DNA of 64,000 nt from Comamonas aquatica NBRC 14918 (GTDB lineage Bacteria > Pseudomonadota > Gammaproteobacteria > Burkholderiales > Burkholderiaceae_C). How positions within the stretch are numbered: the stretch's first letter is position 1; each line of letters begins with the position of its first letter. Below, piece by piece: positions 40,126-49,965 of the stretch. The notes under the pieces are model-generated. The model saw nothing but the letters and a program-made list of their open reading frames with translations. It was not told the DNA's origin and did not search any database. The DNA lies in contig NZ_BBJR01000024.1 in the NCBI RefSeq assembly GCF_000739875.1, forward strand, positions 62,001 to 126,000, given 5' to 3'. The position numbers were made by a program, and so were the translations under genes.

Positions 40126-41529
40126 TCAGCGCAAGGCATGCAGCTGTTGTTCAAACTGCGGCTGGGCCGGGGCCTCCAGGCAGCGCAGGTCCAGCCACAG
40201 GGCATCGTCGTGCAGGCGGCCAATCACCGGGCGTGGCAGGGCGCGCAAGCGCGCTTCCAGCTGGGTCAGCTGGCGGCCCGCCTGCTTGCCGCTGGCGGGG
40301 TACAGCTTCAGGCCCCAGCTGGGCAGGTTGTCCACGGGCAGGGCGCCGCTGCCGATCTGGCTGTGCATGGCAGCGGTCTCGACGACCCAGGCATCGCCCA
40401 GCACGTCCTGCAACCGGGGGCGCAGGGCCTCAGCCTGGGCCTGCATGTCGGTGGGCGGGCGGGTGAACAGGCGCAGCGTGGTCAGGCGCTCGGCCAGCTT
40501 TTCCGGGTGCAGGTACAGGCGCAGCGTGGGCTCCAGCGCGGCCAGCGTCAGCTTGCCCACGCGCAGCGCGCGCTTCATGGGGTTCTTCTTGATCTTGGCG
40601 ATCAGGTCCTTGCGGCCCACGATGATGCCGGCCTGGGGGCCGCCCAGCAGCTTGTCGCCCGAGAAGGTGACGATGTCGGCGCCGGCCTCTACGGTCTCGC
40701 GCACCGTCACCTCGTGGGGCAGGCCCCACTGGCGCAGGTCCACCAGGGTGCCGCTGCCCAGGTCCACCAGCATGGACAGGCCGCGCTCGTGCGCCATGGC
40801 GGTGACCTCGGCATCCGAGACGCTCTTGGTGAAGCCCATGACCGCGTAGTTGCTGGTGTGCACCTTCATCAGCAAGGCGGTGGCGTCGGTCACGGCCTCG
40901 GCATAGTCCTTGGCGTGGGTGCGGTTGGTGGTGCCCACCTCGATCAGTTGGCAGCCGGCGCGCTTCATGATGTCCGGAATGCGGAAGGCGCCACCGATCT
41001 CGACCAGCTCGCCGCGCGAGACCACCACTTCCTGGCCAGCCGCCAGGGTGGACAGGGCCAGCAGCACGGCGGCGGCATTGTTGTTGACGATGGTGGCGGC
41101 CTCGGCGCCGGTCAACTCGCAGACCAGCTGTTCGACCAGGTCGTCGCGGTCGCCACGGCCGCCGGTGTCCAGGTCGTATTCCAGGTTGGCGGGGTGGGTC
41201 AGCGCTTCGACCACGGCGTCCACCGCTTCCTGGGGCAGCAGGGCGCGGCCCAGGTTGGTGTGCAGCACCGTGCCTGTGAGGTTGAACACGCTGCGCAGGC
41301 GAGGGGCAAAGCGCTCGGTCAGGCGCTGCTCGGTCGCTTGCACCAGGGCGGTCTCGGTCACCTGGTCTGCGTGCAGGCTGCCCTCGCGCAGCGCCGGGCG
41401 CAGCCCTTCCAGCACCTGGCGCACGGCATCCGTGGTGCTGCTGGTGCCGTACTGCTGCTGCAAGGCCTGCAGGGCCGGGGTGTGCAGCAGCTTGTCAACG
41501 GAGGGGAGGCGCGGGGTGGCAGCGTTCAC
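40126..41529 (-). CDS. selA: L-seryl-tRNA(Sec) selenium transferase SelA
   Basis: A 467-residue PLP enzyme that converts Ser-tRNA(Sec) to Sec-tRNA(Sec) using selenophosphate. The PLP lysine is Lys293 in FSGDKLLGGPQ (E. coli Lys295), with VNNNAAAVLLAL and DLGSGTLVDL conserved. GTG 41529 is chosen as the start because it gives a family-length N-terminus (NAATPRLPSVDKLLHTP). The frame to 41688 adds 53 unlikely residues. It lies 91 bases after fdhE and 203 before selB, all on one strand. Confidence 0.96.
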   Translation of the reverse strand: MNAATPRLPSVDKLLHTPALQALQQQYGTSSTTDAVRQVLEGLRPALREGSLHADQVTETALVQATEQRLTERFAPRLRSVFNLTGTVLHTNLGRALLPQEAVDAVVEALTHPANLEYDLDTGGRGDRDDLVEQLVCELTGAEAATIVNNNAAAVLLALSTLAAGQEVVVSRGELVEIGGAFRIPDIMKRAGCQLIEVGTTNRTHAKDYAEAVTDATALLMKVHTSNYAVMGFTKSVSDAEVTAMAHERGLSMLVDLGSGTLVDLRQWGLPHEVTVRETVEAGADIVTFSGDKLLGGPQAGIIVGRKDLIAKIKKNPMKRALRVGKLTLAALEPTLRLYLHPEKLAERLTTLRLFTRPPTDMQAQAEALRPRLQDVLGDAWVVETAAMHSQIGSGALPVDNLPSWGLKLYPASGKQAGRQLTQLEARLRALPRPVIGRLHDDALWLDLRCLEAPAQPQFEQQLHALR

Positions 41530-41620
41530 GGCGGGGAATCTCGCAGTCAAAAAAACAATGGTGCAATGAAGAAAGGCCGCCGCAGCGGCCTTTCGGCAGG
41601 GGCTGGCGGTGGCTGGCCTC

Positions 41621-42595
41621 TTATTGTGCCGCAGGGTCCACCAGGCCGGCCTCGGCGTCGGCCGCCTGCTCTTCGGCCACGGCCACAAACAGCAGGGGGT
41701 TGGCGCTGGAGCGCTGGAAGCGGGTGCTCTCGCTCATCAGCAGGTCCATGGTCAGGCTGGCCAGGTCGTCGGCCAGCGGCTCGGCCAAGGGGTCCTTTTC
41801 CTGGTTGATGACCTTGCGGTAGGTGCCGCACTGGTCGCAGGTCTCGGCGGTGATGACGTCCTTGCTGCCTTCGATGGTCTGGTAGTGGATGCCTTCGGTG
41901 GACTCGCAGTGCGAGCACTTGACGCGCACCATGTGCCATTCGGTGCAGCAGGTGCCGCAGTGCAGGTAGCGGTGGCCGCTGCTTTGGCCGCCAATACGCA
42001 GCACGCTGGCCACGGGCTCGCTGGCGCAGACGGGGCAGATGGTGGCCGGCTCGGTGTAGGGCACGTCGCGCACGCTGAGGGCCGCGGCGCGCTGGGCATA
42101 GGTCACTTGCAGCGCGGCCATGATGAAGGGGGCCATGCCGATGTGGCGGGCGGCCACTTCCTTCTGCAGCAGGCGCTGGGCGATTTCATCGCGCTCCTGC
42201 GGGCTGAGGGCGCGCAGCGAGGTGATCAGTGGCTGCAGCGGCTCGGGCAGGCCTTCGTTGCCCGCCAGGGTGTCCAGCATGGCGTCCAGCACGGCATGCC
42301 AGGCGGGGTCGATGTGGTCGGCAGCGGGCAACAGGGGCATGGAGTGCTGCTGCGCACGTTCCATGCTGCTGGTGTCCAGGGGCTGCAGCGTCACCTGGGC
42401 GGCGGCCACATGCTGGGCATCCACGATCTTGGCGGCAAACTGCAGGTAGTCCGCGATCGGGTTGCCGTCCGACAGCTGGCGCAGGCGCGCTGCGCGGTCT
42501 GCGAACAGGCTGGCGACCTGGGGCAGCAGGATGCGGGGGAAGCTGGTCTTGTCCAGCGCTTCGATTTCGCCGGGTTGAAGAATGCGTTGTTGCAT
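41621..42595 (-). CDS. fdhE: Formate dehydrogenase accessory protein FdhE
   Basis: A 324-residue rubredoxin-like protein needed for formation of active respiratory formate dehydrogenase before Tat export. The C-terminal half has four Cys-x-x-Cys motifs (CPVC, CGTC, CSHC, CDQC) that bind iron or zinc. The N-terminal helical part and length agree with E. coli FdhE. It follows the gamma-subunit gene by about 100 bases and precedes selA. Confidence 0.96.
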   Translation of the reverse strand: MQQRILQPGEIEALDKTSFPRILLPQVASLFADRAARLRQLSDGNPIADYLQFAAKIVDAQHVAAAQVTLQPLDTSSMERAQQHSMPLLPAADHIDPAWHAVLDAMLDTLAGNEGLPEPLQPLITSLRALSPQERDEIAQRLLQKEVAARHIGMAPFIMAALQVTYAQRAAALSVRDVPYTEPATICPVCASEPVASVLRIGGQSSGHRYLHCGTCCTEWHMVRVKCSHCESTEGIHYQTIEGSKDVITAETCDQCGTYRKVINQEKDPLAEPLADDLASLTMDLLMSESTRFQRSSANPLLFVAVAEEQAADAEAGLVDPAAQ

Positions 42596-42697
42596 AGAAA
42601 TAGGGGTCCAGAAATTGAAGCCGCCGGCACGCCCAGCAGAGGGCGTCCGGCGGCAATCAACAAGCGTCTAAGTGACTTTATCTAAAGACCGATCGGA

Positions 42698-43324
42698 TCA
42701 GTCGTTGTCGCCAGTCATCTTGCGATACCAGCCGCGGTGGTGTTGCTTGGCCCAAGCACGGGTCACTGTGCCATACAACATGGCGCGGATGGTGCCGCGG
42801 GTCCAAATAGCCGCATAGACGTGCATGATGATCAGTCCGATCATCCACACCGCAGCGATGGCGTGCACCACCGAAGCGGCACGCACCACGCCCACGGGCA
42901 GCGTCCACCAGGCGCGCCACATCAGCACGCCGGTGACCGTGATCAGCAGCATGCCGATCACCAGGCCCCAGAACAGGAGCTTCTGGCCACCGTTGTACTT
43001 GCCCTGTTCGGGCATGTCGTGGTCGTCGCCGTCGATCATTTTGTTGACGTTCTTGAGCCAGTCAATATCGCGGGGTTCCACGATGTTGAGCTTGGCAAAA
43101 CGGCACGCCATGATGATGAAGAACACGGCCATCACCACCCCGATGTAGGGGTGCAGAATGCGCGTCCAGGGGCCGCCACCGAACAGCTGGGTCAGCGGAA
43201 AGAAGGCGGGGTGGAAGAACGCCAGACCGGACAGGGCCAGCAAAATGAAGCAAATGCCTACCACCCAGTGGTTGGCGCGCTCCGATGCGTTGTAGCGCAC
43301 GAGGTCGCGAGGGTTGCGTTTCAT
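42698..43324 (-). CDS. fdoI: Formate dehydrogenase gamma subunit (cytochrome b556)
   Basis: A 208-residue inner-membrane dihaem cytochrome with four predicted helices (for example [18 protein letters not shown] and [14 protein letters not shown]). His residues in NHWVVG and LHPYIG are candidate haem ligands, with others near IIMHVYA. It passes electrons from the iron-sulphur subunit to quinone. Its start overlaps the beta-subunit stop by 4 bases. Confidence 0.94.
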   Translation of the reverse strand: MKRNPRDLVRYNASERANHWVVGICFILLALSGLAFFHPAFFPLTQLFGGGPWTRILHPYIGVVMAVFFIIMACRFAKLNIVEPRDIDWLKNVNKMIDGDDHDMPEQGKYNGGQKLLFWGLVIGMLLITVTGVLMWRAWWTLPVGVVRAASVVHAIAAVWMIGLIIMHVYAAIWTRGTIRAMLYGTVTRAWAKQHHRGWYRKMTGDND

Positions 43325-44250
43325 TTGCCGTTCTCCTTGTTCAGCGCTTCAGCGTCCTTGCGCTCCATTTCATCTTCCAGTTCCTTGGACACGTCGTTCG
43401 GACCCTTGGTGATGTAGTGAAACAGGCTGCCGACAGCAGCTGCGCCCAGTGCGGCCATGGCCAGAGGCTTGGCAACACCCTTCCACAGGGATACCATCGG
43501 GCTGATCTTGGGATCGTCCGGCAGGCCCTTGTACAGCGAAGGCTTGTCTGCATGGTGCAGCACGTACATGACGTGCGTACCGCCCACGGCTGCGGGGTCA
43601 TACAGACCAGCGTTCGCGTAGCCACGCTGCTTCAGATCGCCGATGCGGCGCTCTGCCTGGTCGTGCATCGCCTTCTTGGTGCCAAACATGATGGCGCCGG
43701 TCGGGCAGGTCTTGACGCAGGCAGGTTCGCGGCCCACCGCCACGCGGTCCGAACACAAGGTGCACTTGTACGCCTTGTGGTCCTTCTTGGAGATGCGTGG
43801 AATGTTGAACGGGCAGCCGGTCACGCAGTAGCCGCAACCGACGCATTGGTCCTGCTGGAAGTCCACGATGCCGTTGGCGTACTGCACGATCGCACCGGGC
43901 GAGGGACAGGCCTTCAGACAGCCGGGGTCTTCACAGTGCATACAGCCGTCCTTGCGGATCAGCCATTCCAGATTGCCGGTGGCTTCGTTCTCGTACTCGG
44001 CAAAGCGCATGACGGTCCACGACTGATCGGTCAGATCGGTCGGGTTGTCGTACACGCCAGCAGCCGAAGTGCCGATTTCGTCGCGCAGATCGTTCCACTC
44101 CATGCAGGCGGTCTGGCAAGCCTTGCAGCCAATGCATTTGGAGACATCGATCAGCTTGGCGACCTCCCCGCTGTGTGCTTCACGCGCACTGGGAGCGGGG
44201 GTGGTCGTTGCGGAGCGACGCTTGATATCGAGGGACATGGTTGAGGACAT
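43321..44250 (-). CDS. fdxH: Formate dehydrogenase beta subunit (iron-sulphur)
   Basis: A 309-residue electron-transfer subunit with four [4Fe-4S] cluster motifs: [43 protein letters not shown] and CTLCSDR...[11 protein letters not shown]-terminal membrane anchor helix ([19 protein letters not shown]) is present, as in FdnH/FdoH. It links the periplasmic alpha subunit to the gamma cytochrome. It starts 13 bases after the alpha stop. Confidence 0.96.
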   Translation of the reverse strand: MSSTMSLDIKRRSATTTPAPSAREAHSGEVAKLIDVSKCIGCKACQTACMEWNDLRDEIGTSAAGVYDNPTDLTDQSWTVMRFAEYENEATGNLEWLIRKDGCMHCEDPGCLKACPSPGAIVQYANGIVDFQQDQCVGCGYCVTGCPFNIPRISKKDHKAYKCTLCSDRVAVGREPACVKTCPTGAIMFGTKKAMHDQAERRIGDLKQRGYANAGLYDPAAVGGTHVMYVLHHADKPSLYKGLPDDPKISPMVSLWKGVAKPLAMAALGAAAVGSLFHYITKGPNDVSKELEDEMERKDAEALNKENGK

Positions 44251-44263
44251 CAGCTATTTCTCC

Positions 44264-47200
44264 TTATGCCTTCTCAACCTTCACGAGGAAGGTCTTGGAT
44301 TCAGGGGTCATGCTGTTGCCGTCACCGACCGACGCAGTCAAGTTGTTCGCCAGGTAGCCCTTGCGACCTGTCGAGGCAAAGCCCCAGTGGATCGGAATGC
44401 CCACGTGGTGGATGGTCTTGCCGTCGATCTGCATGGGTTTGATGCGCTTGGTCACCACTGCCGCAGCCTTGACGAAACCACGCTTGGACGACACCTTGAC
44501 CTTCTGGCCGGTTTCGATGCCCAGCTCCTTGGCCAGCGCTTCACCAATTTCCACAAACTGTTCGGGCTGAACGATATTGTTCAGCTGAACGTGCTTGGTC
44601 CAATAGTGGAAGTGCTCGGTCAGGCGGTAGGTCGTGCCCACGTGTGGGTAGTCCTTGGGATCACCCGCAGTGCCCTTGGTGGATTCCAGGATACGCGCTG
44701 CAGGGTTGATGACCGCCAGCGGGTTCTTGGGATACATGGGGTTGTAGCCCAGCGGGTTGTCGAACGCCTCGTAGTGCGTGGGGAACGGACCTTCGTTCAT
44801 GCCCTTGCGTGCGAACAAGCGCGCCACACCCTCGGGATTCATGATGAAGGGGTTGATCACCTCGGGATCCAGGCCTACGGCCACGTCCGGCACGTCCGCG
44901 CCGCCCCACTGCTTGCCATTCCACTTGATCAGCACGCGCTTGGGGTTGAACGGATTGCCTTGGCGGTCGCACGATGCGCGGTTGTACAGCACACGGCGGT
45001 TGGCCGGCCAGGCCCAGGCCCAGTTCAGCGTGTTGCCGATCCCGGTAGGGTCGCTGTTGTCGCGGCGCGCCATCTGGTTGCCCGAAGACGTCCAGCTGCC
45101 TGCCCAGATCCAGCAACCACCCAGGGTAGTGCCGTCATCGCGCATTTCGCCAAAGCCCGCCAGCTGCTCGCCCGCCTTGCGGATGAGCTTGGTGGGGTCC
45201 TTGGGGTCGTACAGATCGACCAGGGCGCGACCGTTGTATTCCTTGGCAATTTCCTCGGAAGTGGGGTGGTCGGCGTGCGAGTACGGCCAGTAGAGGTTGA
45301 CGATGGGGTCAGGGAACTTGCCGCCGTCCTTCTCGTACAACTTCTTCAAGCGCAGGTGCAGGCCGGACATGATCGCGATGTCAGTCTTGGCTTCGCCCGG
45401 TGCATCGGCGGCCTTCCAGTGCCACTGCAACACGCGCGAGGAGCTCACGACCGCACCGTCTTCTTCGGCGAAGCAGGTCGTGGGCAGGCGGAACACCTCG
45501 GTCTGGATGGAGGCGGAGTCCACATCGTTGAATTCACCGTGGTTCTTCCAGAACTCGGAAGTCTCGGTGACCAGCGGATCCATCACGACCAGGAACTTCA
45601 GCTTCTTCAAGCCTTCGCGGACATTGTTGGAGTTGGCCAGCGCGGCCAGGGGGTTGAAGCCCTGCGCGATGTAGCCATTCACCTTGCCCTGCACCATCAT
45701 GTCGGTGACCTGCAGCATGTCGTACTGCTTGTCCAACTTGGGTAGGTAATCGAATGCCCAGTTGTTTTCCGCAGTCGCCGCAGGACCCCACCATGCCTTC
45801 ATCAGGCTGACGTGGAACTTGGGTGTGTTGGACCAGTAGTTCATCTGGCCGGGACGCAGCAGCTTGGGCGTGCGTGCGGCGATGTACTGTTGGTAGTCTT
45901 GCTCGCGCTCGTTGGGCAGCGTCAGGTAACCCGGCAACGAAGCGGACAAGATACCCAAGTCGGTCAAGCCCTGGATGTTGGAGTGACCGCGCAAGGCGTT
46001 CATGCCACCACCTGCAACGCCGATGTTGCCGCACAGCAGCTGGATCATGGCGCCGGTACGCAGCATTTGTGCGCCCGTGGTGTGCTGGGTCCAGCCCAGT
46101 GCGTACATGATGGTCGCCACGCGGCCTGCCACTGCGGTCGAGGCAAACTGCTCGGCCACGTGCAGGAACTTGGCCTGGGGGGTGCCGCAGATGCTTTCTA
46201 CCTTCTCGGGGGTATAGCCCGCGTAATGGCGCTTAAGCCACTGGTAGACGCAACGGGGGTGCTGCAACGTGGGGTCGGTCTTCACGAAGCCGTCTTCGCC
46301 CATCTCGTAGTCCCACGACGATTTGTCGTAAGTACGGGTCTCGGGGTTGTAGCCGGAGAAGATGCCTTCGTCGAACGCAAAGTCTTCGCGCACGATGTAT
46401 GTGAAGTCGGTGTAGTTCTTCACATATTCGTGGTGAATTTTGTCGTTGGTCAGTAGGTAATTGATGATGCCGCCCAGGAACACGATGTCCGAGCCCGAAC
46501 GGATAGGGGCATAGAAATCGGCTACGGAAGCAGATCGGTTGAAACGCGGATCGACCACCATGAAGTGCGCACCGTTGTGCTCCTTCGCTTCGGTCACCCA
46601 TTTGAAACCACAGGGGTGCGCTTCCGCAGCGTTACCGCCCATGATCAGGATCACATCAGCATTCTTGATGTCGACCCAGTGATTTGTCATGGCTCCACGG
46701 CCAAACGTCGGGGCAAGACCTGCCACCGTCGGGCCGTGTCAGACACGTGCTTGGTTATCGAGCGCCAGCAGGCCCCAGGAACGGGCAACCTTGTGGGTGA
46801 CGTAACCGGCTTCGTTGCTAGAGGCCGAAGCAGCCAGCATGCCGGTGGTGAGCCAACGGTTGACCGTTTGACCCTTTTCATTCTTCTCGACGAAGTTGGC
46901 GTCGCGGTCTTCCTTCAGAAGCTTGGCGATACGGTCCAGGGCTTCGTCCCACGACAGGCGCTTCCACTCGGTCGAGCCGGGAGCACGGTATTCGGGGTAC
47001 TTGAGGCGGTTGGGGCTGTGAACGAAGTCCAGCAGCGAGGCGCCCTTGGGGCACAGCGTGCCGCGATTCACGGGGTGATCGGGATCACCTTCAACGTGCA
47101 TCACCGACATCTTGGCGTTCTTGACGCCGTCGCTGTAGGAGTACATCAGGATGCCGCAGCCCACCGAACAGTACGTGCATGTCTGCCGTGTGACGGTGGT

Positions 47201-47329
47201 TGCGGCCAGTTTGAACTGACGGACTTCAGCCAGGGCAGCGGTGGGCGAGAAGCCCATCACTGCCAGACTGGATGCCGCCAGACTCGAGCCAGTCACTTGC
47301 ATGAACTGGCGTCTGGATAGTTGCACCAT
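44264..47329 (-). CDS. fdoG: Formate dehydrogenase alpha subunit, selenocysteine-containing (UGA at 46739-46741)
   Basis: A 1021-residue periplasmic molybdo/tungsto-bis-MGD enzyme that oxidises formate. The Tat signal SRRQFM (Arg6, Arg7) precedes the [4Fe-4S] Cys set CTYCSVGC (51, 54, 58) and Cys93. Codon 197 is TGA in QARV-U-HGPTVAG, exactly where E. coli FdnG/FdoG has Sec, and the frame stays open and family-like on both sides. The two halves (46742-47329 and 44264-46738) are therefore one gene, not a broken one. A SECIS hairpin follows the UGA. The ribosome site AAGG lies before ATG 47329. It is the first gene of fdoG-fdxH-fdoI-fdhE-selA-selB. Confidence 0.97.
46709..46728 (-). promoter_or_regulatory. 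Bacterial SECIS element for selenocysteine insertion
   Basis: On the minus strand, 11 bases after the UGA: CGG, bulged U (46725), GGCA, loop GGUCU (46720-46716), UGCC, CCG. The loop GGUCU and the bulged U below the upper stem are the features SelB recognises in E. coli fdhF and fdnG. The hairpin lies within the coding sequence. Confidence 0.9.
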
Positions 47330-47713
47330 GGGGTTACCTTTTAAAACTTGACGCTTGTAGGCGAAATTCTAGTTATGTGTCTCATACAAGACCCACTCCC
47401 AGCCTTTAACCGATGGCGCTTACCGGGGAATGTATGCATATGGTTGCATAGATCGGCGGCACATATAAGGCGGGAAGAACCCGAGTTTTGTAGGTGCTGG
47501 CCGTGTGTGCTTTATGGAAAATCCAGCAAGCGCCGCCTGCAGCGGCGACAATGCGGGCCATCAACAGCAAGGTGTGCGCAACCCGTGAAGGCGGGTGTGC
47601 CACGTGTCGAGGGTCGACCCATCTTCGTGTTGGCGTACAGCGGTGGCTGCTGTGCGCAGATGCGCCGGTCGTCTTGTCTGCGTCGGCTTTTGTTCCTTGT
47701 TGCGGTTTTTTCC
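47330..47713. promoter_or_regulatory. Divergent promoter region between fdoG and selU; no gene seen
   Basis: A gap of 384 bases holding both promoters. I see no convincing FNR, NarL or -24/-12 element. The segment from about 47420 to 47480 is locally AT-richer, with ATGTATGCATATGGTTGCAT. The long frames crossing it are extensions of selU or shadows. Confidence 0.5.
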
Positions 47714-48763
47714 ATGTCCCATCGCCAGCCCGTCCGTGTGGCCGATCTTGCTCAGTTCACGACCATCATCGACGCCCGCACGCCTGCAGAATTTGCCCTT
47801 GACCACATCCCCGGCGCGATCAACTGCCCGGTGCTGAGCGACGCCGAGCGCGCCACCATCGGCACCATCTACAAGCAGGTCAGCCCCTTCGAGGCCAAAC
47901 GCCTGGGGGCGGCCCTGGTGGCCCAGAACCTGGCCCAGCACCTGCACACCACCTTTGCCGACAAGCCCGAGAATTGGCGTCCCGTGGTCTATTGCTGGCG
48001 CGGGGGGCTGCGCAGCGGCTCCATGGTGACGTGGCTGCGTCTGGTCGGTTGGGATGCCCAGCAACTGGCGGGCGGCTACAAGTCCTTCCGCCACTATGTG
48101 GTCGACGAGATCGAGCGCCTGGTGCCGCAGTTGCAGCTGCGCGTGCTGTGCGGCGCCACCGGCAGCGCCAAGACCCGGGTGCTGCACGCCTTGCAGCAGC
48201 AGGGTGCGCAGGTGGTGGACCTGGAGGGGCTGGCCTGCCACAAGGGGTCGTTGCTGGGCGCCTTGCCGGGCGTGCCGCAGCCCTCGCAAAAGAGCTTCGA
48301 GACACAGCTGGTGGCCGTGCTGGAAACCCTGGACCTGAGCCGGCCGGTGTATGTGGAGGGGGAAAGCCCCAAGATCGGCCGCGTGGCCTTGCCCCTGCAA
48401 CTGGTGCAGCACATGCGCCAGGCGCCGGTCATCGAAATCCAGGCCACCGAGACGGCGCGGCTGGACTACCTGTTGCGCGATTACGCCTACCTGGGCGATG
48501 ACGTGGCCTCGCTGTGCGAGCGGCTGGCCTACCTCAAGGAAATCCAGGGCAGCGAGACGATTGCCCGCTGGCAGGACTGGGCCCAGGCTGGCGCGTTGCC
48601 GCAGCTGTTTGCCGAGCTGATGCGCCTGCATTACGACCCCCAGTACCAGCGTTCGCAGTCGCGCCACTTCGCCCAGTGGGGGCAGCGCCAGTCGCTGGCG
48701 GCCGACGACCTGTCCGAATCCGCCTTTGCCCGCCTGGCCGGCGCGATCGTCGCCCTGGGCTGA
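47714..48763 (+). CDS. selU: tRNA 2-selenouridine synthase SelU/MnmH
   Basis: A 349-residue enzyme that replaces sulphur by selenium at wobble uridine 34 of some tRNAs using selenophosphate from SelD. The N-terminal rhodanese domain has the active Cys94 in VVYCWRGGLRSGSM, and the C-terminal P-loop domain has GATGSAKT (147-154). The start at 47714 opens the rhodanese domain, and the 122 upstream in-frame codons are intergenic. Its place opposite fdoG keeps all selenium-using functions except selD together. Confidence 0.95.
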   Translation: MSHRQPVRVADLAQFTTIIDARTPAEFALDHIPGAINCPVLSDAERATIGTIYKQVSPFEAKRLGAALVAQNLAQHLHTTFADKPENWRPVVYCWRGGLRSGSMVTWLRLVGWDAQQLAGGYKSFRHYVVDEIERLVPQLQLRVLCGATGSAKTRVLHALQQQGAQVVDLEGLACHKGSLLGALPGVPQPSQKSFETQLVAVLETLDLSRPVYVEGESPKIGRVALPLQLVQHMRQAPVIEIQATETARLDYLLRDYAYLGDDVASLCERLAYLKEIQGSETIARWQDWAQAGALPQLFAELMRLHYDPQYQRSQSRHFAQWGQRQSLAADDLSESAFARLAGAIVALG

Positions 48764-48888
48764 CCGCGGGGCATCCAGGCGCCACGGCCTGGGTGCCTGC
48801 GGGTCTGGCGTGCCTGGATGACACCTGGCAGGCCCGCTGGGTGGTACAACGTCGCATGTTTGATGTGCCCCACCAGGAGTCCTGCACC

Positions 48889-49770
48889 ATGTCCGAAGCC
48901 CCCGTCCCGCCTGAACGCATCCTTGCCCGCCCCAGCAGCCTGGGGGAGGGCATGACGGTGGCCCGCGTCCTGCCCACCCGGTGGCGGCGCATGATCGGCG
49001 CCTGGTGTTTTCTGGACCACCTGGGTCCGGTGGACTTTCCCGCCGGCCAGGGCATGCATGTGGGGGCCCACCCGCACACCCGGCTGCAGACCTTCACCTG
49101 GATGATTGAGGGCGAAATCCTGCACCGCGACAGCCTGGGCTCGGAACAGGTGGTGCGCCCCGGTCAGGTGAACCTGATGACGGCGGGCTACGGTATTTCG
49201 CACACCGAAGACTCGGTCACGCCCGGTGCGCGCCTGCATGCGGCCCAGTTGTGGATTGCCTTGCCGGCGGCGGTGGCCGACCAGCCGCCCGCCTTTGCGC
49301 ATTACCCGGTGCTGCCCACCTGGCAGGCGCAGGGTTGTGACTGGGCCCTAATGGCCGGCAGCTATGGCGAACACACCGCGCCCACGCAGCTGCATTCCCC
49401 ATTGGTGGGCTTGGAGGTGCGCTGCGACCGCGGGGCCACCGTGACGTTGCCGCTGCGCGCAGACTTTGAATACGGCTTGCTGCCGCTGACTGGCGGGCTG
49501 GCCGTGGCCGGCGAGACCTGGATTGCCAACGAACTGGCGTACCTGGCTGCCGGGCGCACCGCGGTGACGCTCCAGATGCAGGCCGGCACCCGGCTGCTGC
49601 TGATCGGTGGCGCGCCGTTTGCCGACCCGGTGACCATGTGGTGGAACTTTGTGGGCCCGGATCTGGCGAGCATCCGCACCTACCGCGAGGCCTGGCAGGT
49701 CCAGAGCGAACGCTTTGGCAGCGTGCCCGGCGGGGAAGGGCGACGCCTGATGGCCCCGCCGCTGCCCTGA
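48889..49770 (+). CDS. Pirin family protein
   Basis: A 293-residue bicupin. The N-terminal cupin has the metal ligands in HPHTRLQTFTWM and GYGISHTE, matching the His-His-His-Glu site of human pirin and E. coli YhhW. Some pirins have quercetinase activity. The physiological role here is unknown. The start at 48889 has an AGGAG ribosome site 11 bases upstream. It may be an independent gene, 125 bases after selU. Confidence 0.9.
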   Translation: MSEAPVPPERILARPSSLGEGMTVARVLPTRWRRMIGAWCFLDHLGPVDFPAGQGMHVGAHPHTRLQTFTWMIEGEILHRDSLGSEQVVRPGQVNLMTAGYGISHTEDSVTPGARLHAAQLWIALPAAVADQPPAFAHYPVLPTWQAQGCDWALMAGSYGEHTAPTQLHSPLVGLEVRCDRGATVTLPLRADFEYGLLPLTGGLAVAGETWIANELAYLAAGRTAVTLQMQAGTRLLLIGGAPFADPVTMWWNFVGPDLASIRTYREAWQVQSERFGSVPGGEGRRLMAPPLP

Positions 49771-49785
49771 AAACGGGTTATTCGG

Positions 49786-49832
49786 TTTTGATAGCTGCCT
49801 GCGCTTGCTGCACAGGCGCTGCAGGCCAATTC
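49786..49832. repeat. Dispersed intergenic repeat, copy 3 (inverted relative to copy 2)
   Basis: The reverse complement of this segment aligns without gaps with copy 2: GAATTGGC, CAGCGCCTGTGCAGCAAGCGC, AGCTATC, each shared with few changes. It lies between the pirin and MCP genes, which converge here. The stem is only partly paired. Confidence 0.6.
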
Positions 49833-49965
49833 GGCTGATATTGGGCGGGTCGGTCTGGGCGTCATGGCACGTGTGGCCGCCCAGGGTGACGACCCCGCCG
49901 CTGGCCGAGGGCTCAGCGACGCTGGCTCACCCCCTGTGGCTGTACTCAAGGGGTGAAAATGGCCT

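Noticed and set aside
46739-47329. Reading fdoG as a pseudogene broken by a stop
   Set aside because: The stop is UGA at the known Sec position, a SECIS hairpin follows and the complete Sec machinery is present.
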